Notes: generated by a model not told the origin, from the letters alone. 64,000 nucleotides of DNA from Spirometra erinaceieuropaei (GCA_902702965.1 CACRXP010000011.1:1076865-1140864); one strand, 5' to 3'; shown: positions 1-11,003, counted from the stretch's first letter. A program made the numbers and translations.

Positions 1-1190
1 CGAAAAACACTTGGAGGCATTCGCAGATTCAGCAAACACTTGGCATCTCCCTAAAACATTCTTCATCCCCGCTGTGAGTCTCTAGTTCAGAAAACTGCAG
101 ATATTCTCGTCTCCTAAGGGGCATGTTCATTTTCTATATGGTGGATGGAATGAAAGTGCTAAATTCACTTTCCATCGGGCATTGCCTCATTAGGAAATAC
201 AAGTCGCTCAATTATTTGCTCATGAATGTAACCTGAACAGTTTTTAGCCCATTAACCACCGTTTGAAATCTATTGAAACGTGCATGTCTAAGATGTAGTA
301 CTTGTCTGTTATGTTCCCTTCTAATATGTATGCTAACTAGGCCGACCAAAGACTGAAAGGAGTCTATTAGACGATCTTGAGCCTGAAATTATGTTAAATG
401 ATTGGTTTAAATACACTAGTCTCTCTGAACAGTCACACGTTTGGCAATATTTACGGTCCTCTCGGTGCGTCATCACTTTTGTTAAAAAAGGTTGTCATTT
501 GTTGACCGCTCATCGCTTTCAATACCTGTTCGTTTAACTCGAAGGACAAAATATTCAAGCGACATCTTTTATCGCGGAACACCCGAACGCTGGATTCTGC
601 TCCCAACCGACCACCGACCGCATTTGTGACTGGCGTTCAGCATTAGCATTTATTCGGGAGCACTCATAAAGGAAAGCATGCTGTGAGTTGATACAGTTTG
701 CAGTAAAATTACCCCATATCTCACGTTCACTACGTAAAACACCTTTGGAGATGTACCAGCTGCAACCTCTCCAAACTCAGTTCAGTCTGTCAGTGACCAA
801 ATGTAGATTAGGCATATACCCAACAGGTCGTCATCAGTTCACGCCCCATGTTACTAGAAGACGTAGTCAGTTTGTTCTGATAGACCAATCAGGTCGGTGT
901 GCGCCCATTCCAGTGGAAATTTGGTTAACTCTTCAAGTTAATTTGGCTGGGTAGATTTTTGCTTAGCTTATCCAAGACAGGAGACGACATACTGCAATAC
1001 GAATTGATAAACCTAGGATTCTCATGCAGTAAGGAGCAGTGTTTCACAAAGACGGAGCTTATTTCGTAATCCCCATGTAAAAGGATCAAAATTTAACCAC
1101 GTAATTTTTTGAAAATGTCTTCAGCTGATGAAACAACAGTAATAATTTTTTGTCAACATGAAAAATAACAACCTTATAAACTACAGCATA
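1..1190. other. Unassigned sequence
   Basis: I recognise no gene or repeat here. An 88-codon open frame at 688-954 (+) has no recognisable domain and no splice or promoter context that I could support. It may be chance. Confidence 0.5.
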
Positions 1191-1218
1191 TACCAGAAAG
1201 CACACAGAGGACGCTGGA

Positions 1219-1297
1219 GGAACCACCGATGAGCCGAACCCCTCGCAGCTGGGTCATGCAGCGGTATGAAATCGGTGAAACACGTGTCCTGGAGTAT
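1219..1297 (+). ncRNA. Hammerhead-like motif in H1 (degenerate core)
   Basis: The core region reads CCGATGA at 1226-1232, where the hammerhead consensus is CUGANGA, so conserved U4 is C. Stem II can form between GCCGA (1233-1237) and TCGGT (1272-1276), with a closing G-U pair. GAAA follows at 1277-1280. A short ACAC/GTGT stem III leads to a GTC cleavage-type triplet ending at 1288. An inner hairpin forms between GCAGCT and the AGC of ATGCAGC. A competing pairing of CACCGAT (1224-1230) with ATCGGTG (1271-1277) is also possible. The core change predicts weak or no cleavage. Confidence 0.5.
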
Positions 1298-1430
1298 GGA
1301 AAATCAGTCATATAGAGAAGGGCCTATTTGGAAAGTAAATCAAGCTTCAGCCACCCGCAAAGTGTCCCAAAGCTGCACCTCCAGCATTAGGCATTGCTTC
1401 TCCATAAAAGATGGCGGTCTCGTGGTACTG

Positions 1431-1505
1431 GCTGCCACTGATATGCTCAACCCCTCGCAGCTGCATTCTGCGACGGCAGAAAAGCGATAAAACACGGGAT
1501 ACTAA
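1431..1505 (+). ncRNA. Second, decayed hammerhead-like motif in H1
   Basis: CCACTGATATGCTCAACC at about 1435 retains CUGAU but then diverges. The CCCCTCGCAGCTGCATTC block and a following TAAAACACGGG align with the other H copies. The GAAA core is changed to TAAAA. It lies about 210 bases from the first core and is probably inactive. Confidence 0.4.
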
Positions 1506-1634
1506 TACGGTCGATCATGCAACAAGTGTTTACTAGTGGCCGCCTATCAACAGAATGTTATTATTACGTGGTCAGTCTGCAGAAGCTGGTGGATTTCAGC
1601 TCGAATCTGCGTATCAACTTTCGAACCGAGCATG

Positions 1635-4600
1635 TGGGGTTTTTTGCTGCCAGATAATTTACTTCAGATCCACCCATTAGTTTCTGAGGTTATTGGAAAA
1701 GCTTGATATTCACTGTGGTAGGGAAAACGGGCGGCAAAATGAAGACTGGGCACAAAAAGTGGACCAAAATGAGGCCGATATCCCCTTTTGTTCCCCGCCT
1801 GCCCCGTCTTCTGACCCATGCCCTTCCCAACCGCCACTTCAAATACAATGGGAAAGTTGTTTTTTCCTACAGAAATCAGGCAGAATTTATCTGCCGCAGT
1901 AAAGACTGACTTATGCGCCGGTTAAGTCCAAAGTCTCGGCTAAATTACTATCTGATAACACCGTTGGCATTTTAGAAGTGAAATCGTTGATGTTTACACT
2001 ACTGTGGCTTCCGAAACTGCAATAGACGCCTTAGCCCTCAAAACTGTACAAAATTCTCGGAAAAGTAAACCACAGCAGTTAATTTTTACCGAAAACCGCA
2101 AATTCAGAAAACTGACACATCATAATTCACACAGCCAAGGCGAAACGTAACAACAGATAAGGAGGGGAAGTGCATGAAAAAGAGAGAATGATGAAAAGCA
2201 ACGGCAAACACAAAATTTCCTTCCAGAATGGAGGTCGGTGACAGTCGCTCTCCTTAGCAGATACAAGGCTTTCTTTACTCAGTTTCATCAACAAAAATGG
2301 CTTTCGTCTAGCGTTTTGCAAACAAAGAACAAATTCCTTGACCTTTTGCCAGTTATGCTCGAAAGCACTGTGGGGAATGCCCTTTTAAATCATCTTGACG
2401 GTCATATACTTCTAATGTCTAGCGTCTGATGGACAAAACTGTCGTCACGCCCTCTTGTGCATCATTGGGGTCCGTCTTGCTTATTTATAGTCAGAGTTCC
2501 ATTACCACTAATTCGTCAAAGAATGAAGTCGACTGCAGATAAAAATTGTCTCGGAATCTGCATGAGAGGAGTCGCCGCAGGTTGCATGAACTCTGTGTAA
2601 TTTGCGTACGCCTTGTAATCCTCGGCGCAGTAAGGCAAACTTCTATCAACCAACACAAGCCGCACCCTACAATTCGATCAGAAACTCCTATCATTTAAAC
2701 CCGCGTCTAAATGGTCATTAAGCTTGACAACTCATTTGTTGGGTCGCAGAATCATGTTAAGCCATCAATGGCTCTGATTATTTGTGGTCACTTACAATCA
2801 GTCTTCGTCGATCTGGCCTAATAACAGGGTAAGAGTATGAGTCTTTCGGTTTACCTTGGATCGTCAGTATTTTTAAGCAGACTGTACCCAATAATACCCG
2901 CTAGATCGGACGCTAATCGACCAACAAACTTTTCAAGAAGTGACCGCGCTCAAACCGTTTACTTTCCTTCACTCACCTTCAAGCTTCTGGTGACTTAAAC
3001 TGCTAAGAAATATGTTCACATTCCAGGCGCCTTGGCATCTGACATCTACTCAGACACAACTTGCATTTGGAACTTGGTGCGTAATTTGAGCTGAATGTTA
3101 AAGTCTACGAAGTCACTTAAAATGCACGAATTTACCAAACTTAATCACTTTGTGCATGGCTCATTAACAGTTTTACTGGTTTGTGAAGTGTATACGGCAT
3201 CTTCTGTAACCAGAGCAGTTCCCTCGAGAAACACCTCAAAGGACAAGCTCAGAGAAACTCTTTATGCGACGGTACATAAGAGGTTAAATTTTAAGCCCTG
3301 TCCGCCTTCTACCGGGTTGCTATCTATACAAGCTAATTAAAGAGGAAACGAGTCTTTCTCAACGCGCTCTTTCACGCGCCCTTTTGAGGTGTTGGTCAAT
3401 GCCCCGTCTCGTGATCATGGGCCAAGACGAAAACCGCTCTACAAGTGACATGTCGCTTCGTCTAACCTTCAATGCTTCACCCTTTCAACATGGAGTCCTT
3501 GAGACGTGACTCAGAATCAACGGAGCAGTATCGCATGGTTCAGGTTTCTAAGCTACCAGGAGGCCAATTATGAAGGGGAGGAGTCGCTGCCTGACTGCGT
3601 GACTCAAACTGAGAACACCATTTTCAAAGTGACATGGTTGGCCTCCATTAGCTGAGATGTGCAAGCATTCGGCAATATAATGTCGCTTTAACGAAATTCC
3701 CTTCAAGATTTTCGAGGTGATAGTAATCTGCTTCTTCATATCTACACCGGAACAGTCGCAAAACTAAGGGGGAGGGCTAACAGCAGTCGTCATACAGGCG
3801 GCGGGAGGAAGGCCGGCGACAACGGCATTTCTATTTGGGGGTAGATGCGTAGAAATTTGAAGTTTGGGGGGAGGGAGGACAAAAGTAAAAAAAAAGTCGG
3901 ACTCGGAAGAGAAGCTGTGAAGGCCTTGCCTCGGACAGATGGTTGAGGAGGCGTCAGCGTGACTCGGGTGTATGGAGGGTACGCCGGGGTGTCGGAAATA
4001 AGTACCGGCCAGGGGGGGGAGGTGGAGAAAGGCGTAGGTGGGACATCACGCGGCCCAACATTGTTTGAGCCGGCGCCTCCCCCCCCCCCACCACCTTGGA
4101 TTGTCAGAACGCCGCGGGGGTAAGTCTCCTGGCTCACAATGGAGAATTAATTTGACGTACGTTACGATTATCAGTTATTCAGTCGCCCCACCCTGATGAG
4201 AAGTGTGACCAGCACCTGCTCAAAATAACGTTCATCCATTTTCGTACAATAGTTAGAACTACCAACACCCCACGTGCCTAAAATATTTATTAAGACGATC
4301 TCCTACCCGCGGGTCGACTCGGACGCACAAATGTTTACGAACAACAGGGAAAAGTGTTGGAGCTCCATAAACTCTGACATTGACAGGCCCAACTAACCGG
4401 AGTCTTTGAGACCGTAATTGTGCACTGCACAAGTAAAACAGTGAATATACAGCGCGTCCAAAAATACGCACTTTTAATACTTATGACTTGCGTACGATCA
4501 GACAAGATCGTTCCAGATTACAGCATCTAACGTGACAGATGTTCAAATGGCGACCGCCAGCAGCTACGCGCTCTCACAAGCGTTCAACAGCACTGCACCA

Positions 4601-5624
4601 CACACATATATTGTCCTCCACGGAGAATATGCACATAGTGGGTTTTCAGCATGCATTACATGACAGAAAACTTGCCACCCTTAGGTGTGGGGCTGATGCT
4701 GGTTGTTCTGTCCATCCATCTGCCAGGGAATTAAGCATCGAGTAGCTTTTTCGAATTCACTGAAATAATCAGGCAGAGCTAAATCTTGCTGGACGTGGTA
4801 CTCTCGCACCAAGAGCAGACGATTAATGAGGTCTTTTTTAGCAGATAACCCCTGTGACTCTTCTTGCCGAGAAGAAAGACTCATCAACCATTTGAACTAA
4901 AACGACTCGGTGTTTTTGTTAGCTATATCACGAATTACCTTTTGATTCTTCTTGTAACCGTGCGTAGTCAGCAGTTTTTAAATGTGGCCGACTGGGTTGC
5001 TGATCTTGTTTCATAAAGTCACCTACGTCTTCTGTTCACAAAGGGAATCGGAATTTAACCACGGAAAACTACACCAGAAGTGGTCGATAAATTAGAGAGG
5101 AGCATATCTAGAGTGTCCCATAAATATTTTTAGATGTTCATGACATATAACCCACATTAAGGAGGGAACACAAATTCATGGTCGCAATATTTAAAACCCG
5201 AATGTTTACTAACTTCGTCATCACTATTCCTTACAGCATTCACAAACACTGTAGCAGATTGCATTGTTTCCTGTGCTTTCTCATGGTATGTAGCTTTCGT
5301 TTGTCTATGTGGGGTCCTTAAAATGACTCAAAGTTTTTGAATGCTTTAGAGTGTCTCCTAGATAAAAAAATAAACAGGTTTTAGATCCGATAACCATGGT
5401 AGATATGTCGCAATTCCTCCTAGGTCCAAACAAACGTTAGGGCAGCGACTGCTGAGTAACATCCTAATAAAATGGTGCACTGTCCCGTGGAAAGTAGCAT
5501 TCCCTCAGACCACAGTATTTTTGGGCGATAAGAGGTTATATGGCAGTATCTTGGATAAGTACTCCTTTGACTGTTCCACCGGATAAAACATGACCTACCA
5601 GACTTCTAGGGGATAAAACAGACT
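1635..5624. other. Unassigned, with a G/C-rich low-complexity patch
   Basis: No gene or repeat family was recognised. Positions 3770-4140 form a strand-asymmetric stretch, G/A-rich on the top strand, with runs of G and of C (around 4014-4020 and 4079-4089). It gives a 115-codon Gly/Pro/Ser-rich frame on the minus strand that I judge non-coding. The rest is mixed-composition DNA. Confidence 0.5.
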
Positions 5625-5712
5625 GAAAAGGTCTGTTCCGAAAGATTTAATCCAAGTTGGCACGCTAATTTCCTCGGAAACTAAACAAGATAAGATACAA
5701 CGGCAGTTCAGA

Positions 5713-5971
5713 TACCAGAAAGCACACGGGGGAGGCTGGGAGACCCACTGATGAGGCGAACCCCTCACAGCTGCGTCAGGCAGCGGCACAAGATCAGTGA
5801 AACACGCGTGTTTGGGCATTTAGCTTGTACCTTTGTTGTCAGTACGGTAAATAATTACACAGTTCTATACTACCGGCTGTCTGTTGTCGGTTTGTGAATA
5901 TTGCACGGTTATTCTGCGGTAAATGATGATTTTCAGCTCAAATATTCATATCAAATTTCGGACCGTGCATG
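5713..5971 (+). repeat. Family H repeat, copy H2
   Basis: This copy starts TACCAGAAAGCACACGG and ends TTTCGGACCGTGCATG. It shares with the other copies the hammerhead-like region, then GTACCTTTGTTGTCAGTACG, CTACCGGCTGTCTGTTG and TTCAGCTCAAATATTCATAT. It is the most complete single-unit copy in the window and looks non-coding. Confidence 0.7.
5744..5816 (+). ncRNA. Hammerhead-like motif in H2 (intact core, weak stem II)
   Basis: Stem I pairs CCCA (5744-5747) with TGGG (5813-5816). The core CTGATGA at 5748-5754 matches the consensus. GAAA lies at 5799-5802, followed by a stem III of ACAC/GTGT with the cleavage-site base at 5812. An apical hairpin forms from GCTGC and GCAGC around 5770-5785. 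Stem II (GGCGA 5755-5759 against TCAGT 5794-5798) has two internal mismatches. A rival 7-bp pairing, CACTGAT with ATCAGTG, would sequester the core. The order stem I, core, stem II, GAAA, short stem III fits type I hammerheads. Confidence 0.55.
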
Positions 5972-6023
5972 AAAGGGTCTGTTCCGAGGGATTTACTCCA
6001 AGTTTGCGCATTAATTTTCAAGG

Positions 6024-6272
6024 CACAGACCATGCTGTTACTCTTGGCAAATTATCGACTTGCCTCTCTATGGGAAGATTTTAATTTCACAGAACAATTA
6101 TGAACGATGTTAAAGTAAAGTCATGAGTATTGCGGTAAGTCCCTCGAAGCCAATGGCATTGAACCAAAATGGTTATGCTAACTTTGGGGTCGAGCTTGTA
6201 GGAGCAGTCTCATGGTATTCCCTCCAGGTTCGTATAATAATTACGATTACAGCGTCGAAAACCCGGAGTACA
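6024..6272. other. Unassigned spacer between H2 and H3
   Basis: No feature recognised. Confidence 0.4.
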
Positions 6273-6400
6273 TACCAGGGACCATACAGTAAATGTAAGG
6301 AGACGCGCCGATGAAGCGAATCCTTTGCAATGACCTCGTACCATAGTGAAAATCAGTTGAGCGTATGTCTTGTTTTGAACGAGTGCCGATGTAAGCAAGT
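6273..6400 (+). repeat. Family H repeat, decayed copy H3
   Basis: TACCAGGGACCATACAG, then CGCCGATGAAGCGAATCC, then TGAAAATCAG align in order with the H2 start, core and stem II region. Further on, AAGTACCTACTACGGCC is a weak match to the downstream block. The core is heavily mutated and is not expected to cleave. Confidence 0.45.
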
Positions 6401-7456
6401 ACCTACTACGGCCTGTTTCTGCAGCACTTCGAGTCTCAATGATCCACTGCGCATAATTACGTTGCTAGGATTAACTAATACCGAACGGTTGTGATCCATC
6501 CTAACAACTGGGGCATTTGAATCATCCAGTGTCTGAACAGCCTGATTTGGGTAACGGCTCCGCGGTCAAATAAAAGAAAGATTGAAGCACACAGAGATGT
6601 TACCCCTGAAGTTGATCCTGAGACTTACCAATTTGCCTACATAGGCAAACCGCGTGGAAGTTACCACTTCCCGACGCGTGAGCGCAACACTTACTTTACG
6701 TTAGAAGGGCGTTCACCGATCGGGCTACGGGACCTGCTTGTCCTCTTGAACCTCGGGGTTCAATGTATAGCCCTCACGGACTGTCGCACAGAGTCCAAGA
6801 ATACAGGCTAAGGAGAGCTCCGACAAAGAAAATCATTATTTTCATAAGTTTGCTGTTAGGAATTCTGTTAAAATCAGAGCCCATGCAGGCGATAATGACC
6901 CCTGTACGCCATTCTGGGACGTAACTGCAAGGGTTCCAATTCCTCATTGGGTCCCTCAGAGATCTTCACATGGTTTCTGCTGTATAACCTCCAACTAGTA
7001 ATGATGAGCTAGTACCTAGCTAATCAGTAAGCAGACTTCGAGTCATGTGCCCGGGGCATTGCATTTAAAGGTCCATCTCGAAAGTACGATGAACATTTAA
7101 TGAGAATTACGCGGTGTTTCTGCAAAAGTTTACTGTCTTTGACAACAACTTTGATAAGACACGAGCGCAGGGGGCCCTCGTAAAACAGACGACCTTAGGA
7201 AGAGCACCTTTCCCCATGACCTAGTCCTAACCCTTACACTAAGAAATCAACCCCAGGCCTAAGTTTAATCTTTGGTTCCCTGGAATTTAGCGCAAGACCG
7301 CCTGTATTGGGGGGGGGGGGGGTCACCAATCCCCGCTGCATACCCATATTTTATCACAATGCCGGAAGTGACCCTAAGAAGACATGTCACAGGTACTTAA
7401 CTCCAAGTCCATTCCTTTATAGTTTACGAAATTAGTAACTTATCAGTATGCATGAT
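6401..7456. other. Unassigned; contains a poly-G tract
   Basis: No gene recognised. A run of 14 G at 7309-7322 is the only obvious low-complexity feature. Confidence 0.5.
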
Positions 7457-7625
7457 AATTCGAGGTCCAGATTTATCGACACTTTCTTCATTCACCGGCG
7501 AATATAAGGAAGCGAAGATGAGTTCATGGGTCGAATTACATTTCCACTGACGTTTCGAGAGTTTCTCGTTTCCATCATCAGATGGCTATTCCTGATGGTC
7601 TTGATTCACTCAGCCCCGTCATCTG
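7457..7625 (-). mobile_element. Penelope-like element 3' end
   Basis: The minus strand ends with CTGGACCTCGAAT, the same terminal block found at the 3' side of the GIY-YIG-bearing PLE relic near 15,620-15,640. Upstream on the minus strand lies CTGATGATGG, then CTCTCGAAACGTCAG, the type of motif known at PLE ends that carry hammerhead sequences. Stem II is atypical here: a GAGA/TCTC pair is offset by an extra GGAAAC. This is therefore a diverged or decayed motif. No coding sequence remains attached. Confidence 0.55.
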
Positions 7626-7929
7626 CCTAGTTTCATAACCGTGCCTGACACGAACGTTGACCAGCCTGTTCGCTGCGGTTTACCTCCGACCTCTCCGTCA
7701 CGTACTGCTGGCGGACTCACGGGACCTCTGTCCCCTTTGCAGCTGCCCTAGTTGCAGCAAAATTGGCATACATGTTGAGCCTCCCCTAGTCATCGAGTGT
7801 CCCCCGAATCGATGCTGCTCGCGGGGTTTTCCTAATCCTTAGACAGTGCCTTCGGGCCCAAAGTGAATTCTCTATCGCCACGAAGGTCCACATGTACCGT
7901 GCATCCGTTCGGTCAGTCCATCTCTACAG

Positions 7930-8409
7930 TTGCGAATGTTGGGCTTTATGCGTGGTCTGGTGGTACTCGACTACCGCTGCTCTAAGACCATCCTTCGAGT
8001 GAAGTACACCGACTTCGTCTAAAATGAGGTAGCTTGCACCCATTGGGACAATATCGCGAGCATATCTCAGTCCATTCAAACAAGACGACTGAGATGGTTT
8101 GGGCACATTCGCTGTCGTCAACCTCACGAGCTTAACTATACTGGCCTCAGTCCGGCGCCGCTGCTCCCCTGGGAGGTCAACCCATGACCTGGCTCGACAT
8201 CGTTCGTTAAGACATGGAAGTGGTACTTGAACCTTCGGCATTCGGCCTCCGTTGCTGGAGAAGAGAATGAGTTGAACTGCGCAGATCCGATTCCGCATGT
8301 CGCTACGCATGGGAAGGTACAATACGTGACATGCTCGAGACCAGCTAGATCAGACATGATCATGGCAGCGTCAGGTGCAAGTAAGAAACAGTTAGTTTTC
8401 TATCGCTGA
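7930..8409 (+). pseudogene. RTE-like non-LTR retrotransposon, C-terminal relic
   Basis: In one plus-strand frame the translation reads VLDYRCSKTILRVKYTDFV, a stop, then NIARISQSIQTRRLRWFGHI, and after another stop a diverged ending to 8409. The RRLRWFGH block after a VFDHRCLRTILRVKWTD-like block is typical of the region just beyond the reverse transcriptase in RTE/SR2-type elements. Two in-frame stops and lost conserved tryptophans show it is dead. An overlapping 132-codon minus-strand frame is a shadow of this sequence. Confidence 0.65.
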
Positions 8410-8965
8410 CACATCTTATTTCTGGCTACCATAACTTCTAATGAAAAAGTTATCCATCGAATCGGCTAATGGATAGTTCTTATGAGAATAAAGACGAAAA
8501 TAGTTGAAAATTCTAAGCTTATATGCTGTGTACGTAAACGGAGTACTCCAAAATTGGATCTCACCTGTAGAGCCTAATGAAAAACGACGCTTAATTGTCA
8601 GTTAGCTCTGCCCAAGTAATTGCTAGTCTCTAGTGGGCAGACGTGGATAGTGAAACATTGCCGGTAAGGGCTGGAGATACCGAGATATTAATTTCTGCCT
8701 CATCAGACGTTGCCAGCCCGTCCTATTCAATCCAAAGTCTCGATGGCGTGTTATTCTAACCCTGGGTCTTTGGTCATCAACTGTTAGATAGTTCAGCGCC
8801 CTATGATTGGACCGCGGATCAGTTGCGGTCGGGAATAATGACTGTGTTGAAAGCACGTTCACAGATCAGGCTACAGGTCATATTCTTTTCCGATGCGTTT
8901 TGGAGTTTAATTTAGAGGCCCTAATAGCAGTCGCATGGCCACCACGAATAGACGTCGAAAGGAGT
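8410..8965. other. Unassigned sequence
   Basis: No feature recognised. Confidence 0.4.
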
Positions 8966-9142
8966 ACTGATAAGGACAAGGGAGACTTAGGTGACCATTT
9001 TCAGCTTATTAATCGTTATCAGCCAGTCATACGCAGCCCCGTGTTTGAGCGACCTGGGATTCGAACTCGGACATTCTGATCATTGGATGTTAAATTAAGC
9101 GCTCCGCTATAAAGCCGTAGACCCGTTGTCCTATCGGTTGCA
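8966..9142 (-). mobile_element. SINE1 copy (tRNA-derived), minus strand
   Basis: Read on the minus strand, it runs from a CAACCGATAGGACAACGGG leader, through a tRNA-like head with a B box (GAGTTCGAATCCCAG), to a body (TGACTGGCTGATAACG) and a tail (GTCTCCCTTGTCCTTATC). The same order is seen in about ten other copies here. The head implies internal RNA polymerase III promotion. The A box is decayed. Confidence 0.7.
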
Positions 9143-9284
9143 TTCAGAAATACCAATTGCCCTAGCAGGAACTTTAAACAATCAGATTGCATAGCAGCGC
9201 ACGCTTATTCTGTTTTACTTGGTGGTTTCACTTCAAAGATTCGGCAAGCAGTGACATAACAATACACAGTGATATTCGAAGAAT

Positions 9285-9392
9285 ACCGATAAAGACAAGA
9301 GTGGATAGCGTCGGGGCATGACTGGCTGACAGTAACAAGCCGGGAGTAGCTCTCGCACGGACTCCTTTGTCTTTTTCGACATCCTTTCTTCA
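9285..9392 (+). mobile_element. SINE1 fragments
   Basis: GCATGACTGGCTGACAG and CTCCTTTGTCTTTTTCG match the SINE1 body and tail on the plus strand. ACCGATAAAGACAAGAG just before is the tail in the opposite sense. It is a short, rearranged relic. Confidence 0.45.
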
Positions 9393-10690
9393 TCGTTACC
9401 CGCTACCGAACGACAATCCGTGAAGACTCTAGATGGGGATAATGTTTGCATTGATTATAACAACCACCACCAGGACTGTCCCAAGTGGACCGGAATAAAG
9501 CCTCAAATCAACCGACCACTTAGTATCGTGTACGTGTGCGTGCGTGCATGCATGCATACGCCTGTATATGGAGGAAGGATAATGCAATTCTTTCGGTCAT
9601 TGAGCTCATCTCATTTTCAAGTGGAATGGAGACAGACAGAGAGGCAGGGAGAACGTAGCCTCGTTACCGTGAACAACCCTCCGCCTCCCTCCCTGCCCCC
9701 TTATCAGCTTCTTCTAAACTCCGACCAGTCTCCGTGGTCAAAACAGCCCAAACTGAAATCGCTGTCGGCACTTATGAGGAGCGGTTATAACTGGAAGCTT
9801 AATCACACCGGTGTGTCCCAGGCCTCTTAAAGTGGCTGCCTCTTAACCGCGTTCCCTTTCGCCAACTCGGACATTTCAATTTCAAGATGAAAAATAAGTC
9901 CCCTCACTTTTATGGGAGCTGGCAGACAAACCTTGTTTGGGCTAGTTTCAAGAATTGGTGACATTTGCAAGACAAATGTCCATTTTGACAGCCAGACAAA
10001 GTGCTGAAAGATTTTATAAAACGTAGCCGTTCGTTTTGTAACTATCCCATGTCGAATTTAGACATTAAGCTTGTTCAACCCAGCCATCCTCGGCCCAACT
10101 CATATAAATTTACAAATAATGATGTCAACCTTGCGCATCTTCTTTTGAACATCACAGTTTGGTCCGTTTTGATAGTCAAAAATGCTCAGCTCGATATTGT
10201 ACAGACTAGCACCGAGAAGTTGTCCTACTTTTGTTATCGTTTGAAACCAACCTCCCCTGGAAATTTCGTAGTCTGCTCAATATGACAACGTTTTTGAGAA
10301 TATAAGCACTCCGTAAACGTAGGTTTTTTGGTCTGTGCTGATTGTCGCATTCATATAGTTTCAGATATCACCCGACAGTATCCGGTTCTTTGGATGCTTC
10401 CTAAAAATTCAGCTAGATCATGGATGTTTGTGTACATCTGGATGCAATTAAGGCAAAGGCCTGGATTTTCGGTTGCTGGTCCAGGTTTTTGAAACGTAAA
10501 ATAAGTTCGCATTAAAAGCAGCCAGCGTGAGGTGCTCAGGTTCCTGCGCGTTGACCATGGGAAACATTTATGCATAACAAACCCCTAATATATTGCATTG
10601 CAGTATAGAGAATAAAAACCTGTCAATGTCGTACCCGGATTTGGTTGAGACCATTTCTTCGAATAAGTACTGTCTAGTACACTGAGTACT
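9393..10690. other. Unassigned; short TG/CATG-rich patch
   Basis: A 136-codon frame (9420-9830) and a 94-codon frame (10,001-10,285) show no recognisable domains. The first crosses an alternating GTGCGTGCATGC patch near 9530-9560. I do not call either as a gene. Confidence 0.45.
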
Positions 10691-10924
10691 ATGGTAGGGG
10701 GACGCTCATCGATCGTTCCTACGGAACTCACACGTTCCGTTGTGCCTTATGGACTCTCTCTCGAGCCCAACCAGCAGCCGCACAGCGGCGCAGATATAGG
10801 CAGAATGGCATTACCGACAAAGACAGAGGAGACTGGAATGGCCATTTCTGGCTTATTAGCCGTCGTCAGCCAGCCATACCCAACCCCGAAGTGTGCAACA
10901 CCCGAGGCCCGAACTCGCGACCTG
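10691..10924 (-). mobile_element. SINE1 copy, minus strand, left half of an inverted pair
   Basis: 10,800-10,924 is the minus-strand B-box region (GCGAGTTCGGGCCTCGGG), body and tail. 10,691-10,769 is a SINE1 5' leader, also on the minus strand but placed after the tail, so the order is tail then leader. This resembles a tandem junction. Confidence 0.7.
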
Positions 10925-11003
10925 TTGGGCTCGAGAGAGAGCCTATAAGGCACAACGGAACGAGTGAGTTCCGTAGGAACGATCGGTGAGCGCCCCCTAC
11001 CAT
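10691..11003. repeat. 79-bp inverted repeat around SINE1
   Basis: Arms at 10,691-10,769 and 10,925-11,003 are near-perfect reverse complements. Both run between ATGGTAGGGGG and GGGCTCGAGAGAGAG-type ends and are the SINE1 leader. The 155-base interior is a minus-strand SINE1 body. The high identity of the arms compared with other copies suggests recent duplication or gene conversion. Confidence 0.8.

Larger units (their letters stand above)
1191..1634 (+). repeat. Family H repeat, copy H1 (hammerhead-bearing, two cores)
   Basis: This is the first of at least seven copies of a dispersed repeat. It opens with TACCAGAAAGCACAC and closes near TCGAACCGAGCATG; the same ends recur at 5713-5971. It contains one hammerhead-like core at 1219-1297 and a second, more degenerate one at 1431-1505. 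The sequence before the second core (TACTGGCTGCC) is the part that lies well downstream of the core in other copies. This suggests a head-to-tail dimer with a monomer of about 210 bases. No protein-coding potential is visible. The family could be a ribozyme-bearing SINE, a retrozyme-like element, or a tail of a larger element. Confidence 0.7.
5625..6023 (+). repeat. Direct repeat flanking H2 (period 346)
   Basis: The block at 5625-5678 (GGTCTGTTCCGAAAGATTTA and on) recurs at 5971-6023 as GGTCTGTTCCGAGGGATTTA, exactly 346 bases later and in the same orientation. The second block abuts the end of the H2 repeat. The H unit may therefore be about 346 bases with this block as its start, or it may have been tandemly repeated. 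Confidence 0.6.

Noticed and set aside
3790..4137. 115-codon Gly/Pro-rich minus frame
   Set aside because: It comes from a strand-asymmetric low-complexity patch, with no domain or splice context.
7924..8322. 132-codon minus-strand frame
   Set aside because: The plus strand here carries an RTE-like protein relic (RRLRWFGH block). The minus frame is its shadow.
9420..9830. 136-codon plus frame as a gene
   Set aside because: It crosses alternating GTGCATGC low-complexity sequence and has no recognisable domain.
9870..9925. A fourth CR1-like 3' end
   Set aside because: Only a short resemblance (TTTCAATTTCAAGATG) to copy A was seen, too little to support a call.
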